A stretch of DNA of 33,619 nt from Oscillospiraceae bacterium (GTDB taxonomy: Bacteria; Bacillota; Clostridia; Oscillospirales; Oscillospiraceae): positions 1-33,619 of the forward strand of contig JAETPK010000017.1 in assembly GCA_021771265.1 (NCBI GenBank), given 5' to 3'. Positions 30,738 to 33,619 of this stretch are shown piece after piece. The translations under genes and the position numbers were made by a program. Numbering within the stretch: position 1 is the first letter of the stretch; each line of letters starts with the position of its first letter. The notes beneath the pieces were generated by a model, which was given only the letters and a program-made list of their open reading frames with translations, searched no databases and was not told the DNA's origin.

Positions 30738-31619
30738 ATGGCACTATTGACCGTGTTCACACCTGCATATAATCGGGCACATACGCTTCCCCGTACCTAT
30801 GAATCTCTTTGCCGACAGGACTGTAAAGACTTTGTCTGGTTGGTCGTAGATGATGGATCTTCTGATAATACCGCAGACCTTATCCGAAACTGGCAGGAGC
30901 AAGAAAACGGTTTTGAGATCCGCTATCTCTATAAGGAAAACGGCGGAATGCACACGGCACACAATGCGGCCTATGAAGCGATCGACACTGAGTTGAATGT
31001 CTGCATTGACTCGGATGACTGTCTTGCTGACGGCGCGGTTAAAAAGATCCTGGACAAGTGGTGCGCTGTAAAGGACCAGGGATACGCCGGGATTATCGGC
31101 CTGGATGCGGATCTGGACGGGAATCTCATCGGCAAAGGATTCCCCAAGGGACTGTCGGAGACTACTTTGACAGGCTACTATGCAGCCGGCGGCCGCGGCG
31201 ACAAGAAACTGGTGTATCGGACAGATGTTATCAATCAATACCCGCCCTACCCAGTTTTTGAGGGAGAAAAATACGTTGCTTTGGCATATAAATATCGGCT
31301 GATCGATCAGGATTACAAACTGGCAGTTTTGGATGAAGTGCTCTGCAATGTGGAATATCAGCCGGATGGTTCCAGCGGTACTATGTGGAAGCAATACCTG
31401 AGAAATCCGAAGGGCTTTGCGTTCTGGCGAAAAGTTTGTATGCGGTATCCGGAGTCCAAAAAACGATTACTTGTGGACTGTATTCATTATTGCTCCAGCA
31501 GCATTCTGGCGGGCGAACGGCATTTTGTGCGGGAAGCTCCCCATAAGATTCTAACGTTCTTATGTATTCCGGCAGGACTCCTATTATCAACTATCACAAA
31601 AGGGAAGGCCAATATATAA
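30738..31619 (+). CDS. Glycosyltransferase family 2
   Basis: 293 residues, GT-A fold. LTVFTPAYNRAHTLPRTYESL opens the nucleotide-binding domain, with WLVVDDGSSDNT (Asp38-Asp39) and the metal-binding CIDSDD (residues 89-94). The middle (YRTDVINQYPPYPVFEGEKYV) resembles GT2 enzymes of capsule loci. A hydrophobic C-terminal stretch (ILTFLCIPAGLLLSTI) may associate with the membrane. Donor sugar unknown. It starts directly after the previous gene. Confidence 0.9.
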   Translation: MALLTVFTPAYNRAHTLPRTYESLCRQDCKDFVWLVVDDGSSDNTADLIRNWQEQENGFEIRYLYKENGGMHTAHNAAYEAIDTELNVCIDSDDCLADGAVKKILDKWCAVKDQGYAGIIGLDADLDGNLIGKGFPKGLSETTLTGYYAAGGRGDKKLVYRTDVINQYPPYPVFEGEKYVALAYKYRLIDQDYKLAVLDEVLCNVEYQPDGSSGTMWKQYLRNPKGFAFWRKVCMRYPESKKRLLVDCIHYCSSSILAGERHFVREAPHKILTFLCIPAGLLLSTITKGKANI

Positions 31620-31672
31620 ATCAATTAGGATAAAAATAACTTCTCAGTCTCATAATCTGTGGGAGGAAATGC

Positions 31673-32719
31673 ATGGCTGATTTTTACATATATGTAATTA
31701 TTCCAGTATACAACTGCAAAGCTTATTTAGAAGAAGCAGTAAGATCTGTCCTGACGCAGGAATATGAACGCATAGAAATCGTGCTTATTGACGATGGATC
31801 CAAAGATGGTTCTTCCGCACTCTGTGACAAATTGGCGCAGGATTATAGTAGAATCACTGTAATCCATCAAGAAAACAAGGGCGTGTCTTCCGCAAGAAAT
31901 ACCGGTATTGATCATATTTTGCAGAAATATCAGGATCGTTTGGATGGGCGCTATATTGCTTTTTTAGATGCAGATGATGCATGGGCAAACGACTTTTTTA
32001 CAAATACTTCAGCGTCAGAATTTCCGCTCGCGCATATCATTCAGTTCCAGTCGCAGAGATGGAATTCAACATTTACAAGATGCTGTGAGCCTGCTCTCTT
32101 GGAAGATGGCATGTATGCGGGCGGAGTAGATATGATTCGCCGTTGCCTTAATCAACATTTTGGTGCGGCTCTGTATGCCTGTCAGCTCTTGGAAGTACAT
32201 ACGATCCGTTTTTCAGAGAGACTCAGATATTCAGAGGATGTTCTATTCCTTAGAAAGTGCGTTTCCCTGGCTGATTCAGTCGCTTTACTTGATAAAATTC
32301 TTTATTATTATAGGAACAATCCGCTTTCTGCCGTAAACACAAGAAACTTTGGAATCACATACTTTGAGCCAATGTTTGCAGCCTATCTCGCTACTGACAT
32401 TGATGGAGAGGGCTTTGTCAGTTGGTATCTGGTGGATATGATAGAGGAGCATTTTCGTCATTTTGGTACAGTATCTGAGCTGAAACAATGGTTGTTAAGT
32501 CATGAAGAATATGTTGAGATTGCGAGAAAACGCGGAGGCGAACGAGCTAATTCTGTCCTAACAGCTTTGGATAATCACCCTCTGAGTTATGCACTGAAGA
32601 ACTATATAATTGGCGGAGCCTCAACGCTTGTTAAAAAGGCAATCCGTGTTAGGGGTGTCTCAGCGATTGCCGAGCGGATCAAGTACCCAATACAGCTGAA
32701 AATCAAGGGAGCCCTTTGA
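31673..32719 (+). CDS. Glycosyltransferase family 2
   Basis: 348 residues. The N-terminal GT-A domain has VIIPVYNCKAYLEEAVRSVL, VLIDDGSKDGS (Asp40-Asp41), QENKGVSSARNTGID and FLDADDAW (metal site residues 99-102). The C-terminal half is less conserved and helical, with LRYSEDVLFLRKCV, typical of capsular GT2 proteins. GGGAGGAAATGC precedes the ATG. The stop overlaps the region just before the GT32 gene. Sugar specificity unknown. Confidence 0.9.
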   Translation: MADFYIYVIIPVYNCKAYLEEAVRSVLTQEYERIEIVLIDDGSKDGSSALCDKLAQDYSRITVIHQENKGVSSARNTGIDHILQKYQDRLDGRYIAFLDADDAWANDFFTNTSASEFPLAHIIQFQSQRWNSTFTRCCEPALLEDGMYAGGVDMIRRCLNQHFGAALYACQLLEVHTIRFSERLRYSEDVLFLRKCVSLADSVALLDKILYYYRNNPLSAVNTRNFGITYFEPMFAAYLATDIDGEGFVSWYLVDMIEEHFRHFGTVSELKQWLLSHEEYVEIARKRGGERANSVLTALDNHPLSYALKNYIIGGASTLVKKAIRVRGVSAIAERIKYPIQLKIKGAL

Positions 32720-32736
32720 ACCTTTTGGAGGTATTC

Positions 32737-33438
32737 ATGATTCCACAAACTATCCACTATTGCTGGTTTGGCCGCGGAGAAAAGCCCAAATTGGCCCAAA
32801 AATGCATAGCCAGCTGGAAGAAGTTCTGCCCGGATTATGAAATCATCGAGTGGGATGAGGATAATTTTGATGTGAACAGGAATGGCTATACTCGGATGTG
32901 CTATGAACAGAAGAAGTATGCTTTTCTCACGGATTATGTGCGCCTGTTGGTCATTGCGGAGCATGGCGGGCTGTACTTTGACACTGATGTTGAGTTGCTC
33001 CGGCCCTTGGATCAATTGCTGACCCATCCTTCCTTTTTCGGCTTTGAGGACGCAGAGCACATCAACACAGGCGTCGGATTTGGTGCTGAGCCGGGCAATC
33101 CGGCAGTGCAGGCTATGCTGGCAGAATATGATCCGCTGCTTTCGGGAAAGCAAGGTATCATCGGCTGCCCCATTTTGAATACCAATGCGCTGAAAAAGCT
33201 CGGTCTTTGCCTGAATGGGGAAAAACAAGATCTGGGAATTGCTGTTGTCTATCCCGCTGACTATTTTAACCCCTATGACGATCCGACCGGGAAACTTAAC
33301 AAAACAAAAAACACTTTTTCTATTCATTGGTACTCCAAAAGTTGGATGAGCAAGGGCACTATTCTGCGCAGCAAGCTGACAAAACCGCTTCACCGACTGT
33401 TTGGCAAAGACTTTTTCCGAAAGCATAAGGGGAACTGA
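32737..33438 (+). CDS. Glycosyltransferase family 32 (capsular polysaccharide type)
   Basis: 233 residues beginning MIPQTIHYCWFGRGEKP, the hallmark of GT32 capsule enzymes, followed by YEIIEWDEDNFD, YAFLTDYVRLLVIAEHGGLY and the DXD motif FDTDVEL (Asp82-Asp84), then GFGAEPGNPAV and a C-terminal IHWYSKSW. It probably transfers mannose or galactose within the repeat unit. The ATG at 32737 is chosen because GGAGG lies seven bases upstream; a TTG at 32716 would overlap the previous gene. Confidence 0.92.
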   Translation: MIPQTIHYCWFGRGEKPKLAQKCIASWKKFCPDYEIIEWDEDNFDVNRNGYTRMCYEQKKYAFLTDYVRLLVIAEHGGLYFDTDVELLRPLDQLLTHPSFFGFEDAEHINTGVGFGAEPGNPAVQAMLAEYDPLLSGKQGIIGCPILNTNALKKLGLCLNGEKQDLGIAVVYPADYFNPYDDPTGKLNKTKNTFSIHWYSKSWMSKGTILRSKLTKPLHRLFGKDFFRKHKGN

Positions 33439-33442
33439 TAAA

Positions 33443-33619
33443 ATGAAACCATACCTTTTGGTCGCCTACAATCGGATACGCTTTGGACTGCGGAGGCTGT
33501 TTTGTTGCCGTGGCTTTGCTTTTGATTCCATAGAACTGCTCGGAAAAAACACCAGATTGGCGTTTGCGAAAACAAGCCAGGTCTGGTTTGGCGGGCATCT
33601 TGTCAGCGATGGCAGGCTT
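33443..33619 (+). CDS. N-terminus of a probable hexapeptide acyltransferase (cut by window end)
   Basis: The ATG at 33443 follows AAGGGG and opens a frame to the window end (59 codons, no stop). It begins MKPYLLVAYNRIRFGLRRLF, then FDSIELLGKNTRLAFAKTSQVW and FGGHLVSDGRL. A basic start, then short alternating strands with small residues, resembles the beginning of left-handed beta-helix acyltransferases common in polysaccharide loci, but no full hexapeptide repeat is visible yet. It starts four bases after the GT32 stop. Confidence 0.5.
   Translation, partial: MKPYLLVAYNRIRFGLRRLFCCRGFAFDSIELLGKNTRLAFAKTSQVWFGGHLVSDGRL

Noticed and set aside
1-33619. CRISPR array, tRNA or rRNA genes
   Set aside because: No regularly spaced direct repeats and no cloverleaf or rRNA core sequences were seen on either strand by eye; a dedicated scan would be the decisive test.

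Overview
The window is a chromosomal segment of a GC-rich, spore-forming, Gram-positive bacterium, most likely a gut member of class Clostridia near Oscillospiraceae (Flavonifractor/Lawsonibacter-like). This is inferred from the dxs-tlyA-nadK-argR-recN order, a tyrosyl T-box, SpoIID and SpoIIM-like sporulation proteins, strong AGGAGG ribosome binding sites, a NiCo riboswitch and heavy G/C third-position codon use. No rRNA, tRNA or CRISPR array is visible.

Region 1 (1-5.6 kb): the 3' end of dxs, then tlyA, nadK and argR, all overlapping or touching, then recN behind a hairpin-rich spacer, and a small nucleotidyltransferase. Region 2 (5.6-10.6 kb): a ribbon-helix-helix repressor gene divergent from a 58-codon gene with a perfect palindrome between them; a complete tyrosine T-box and tyrS; an ABC-F ATPase; and an exported beta-propeller-like protein whose promoter lies inside a terminator hairpin. 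Region 3 (10.6-12.8 kb, minus strand): asd and dapA, the entry to lysine/diaminopimelate synthesis, separated by a 24-bp hairpin and a palindromic element.

Region 4 (13-22 kb): a SpoIID-type peptidoglycan lytic protein, queA, a NiCo riboswitch controlling a cation diffusion facilitator, a divergent peptide deformylase (minus), a TfoX C-terminal-domain protein, tgt, yajC, a TIGR04086-like membrane protein, a SpoIIM-like protein and xerD. queA and tgt serve queuosine tRNA modification. Region 5 (22.3-25.3 kb): an ECF sigma factor with an overlapping DUF4179 membrane protein (probable anti-sigma factor), then a 300-bp hairpin array and yaaA.

Region 6 (25.5-33.6 kb): an exopolysaccharide/capsule locus. 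A GC-rich priming sugar transferase and glycosyltransferase come first. Next is a deletion-fused remnant of an integrative conjugative element (DUF6050-like start joined to a DUF4316-like end). Then comes a visibly AT-richer block: an EpsG-like polymerase, one GT4, two GT2, one GT32 and the start of a probable acyltransferase cut by the window edge. The base-composition break at about 27.2 kb suggests this part was acquired.

Beyond the genes, the spacers are unusually rich in structured repeats. There are two copies of a 110-bp palindromic element whose inner hairpins differ by pairing-preserving changes, two spacers sharing one hairpin core, and a spacer with duplicated 14-15-bp hairpins. 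In two places a gene starts directly after a terminator T-run, with the terminator's 3' arm forming the ribosome binding site. I see no clearly novel multi-gene defence or biosynthetic system. The most original signals are these regulatory and repeat structures.
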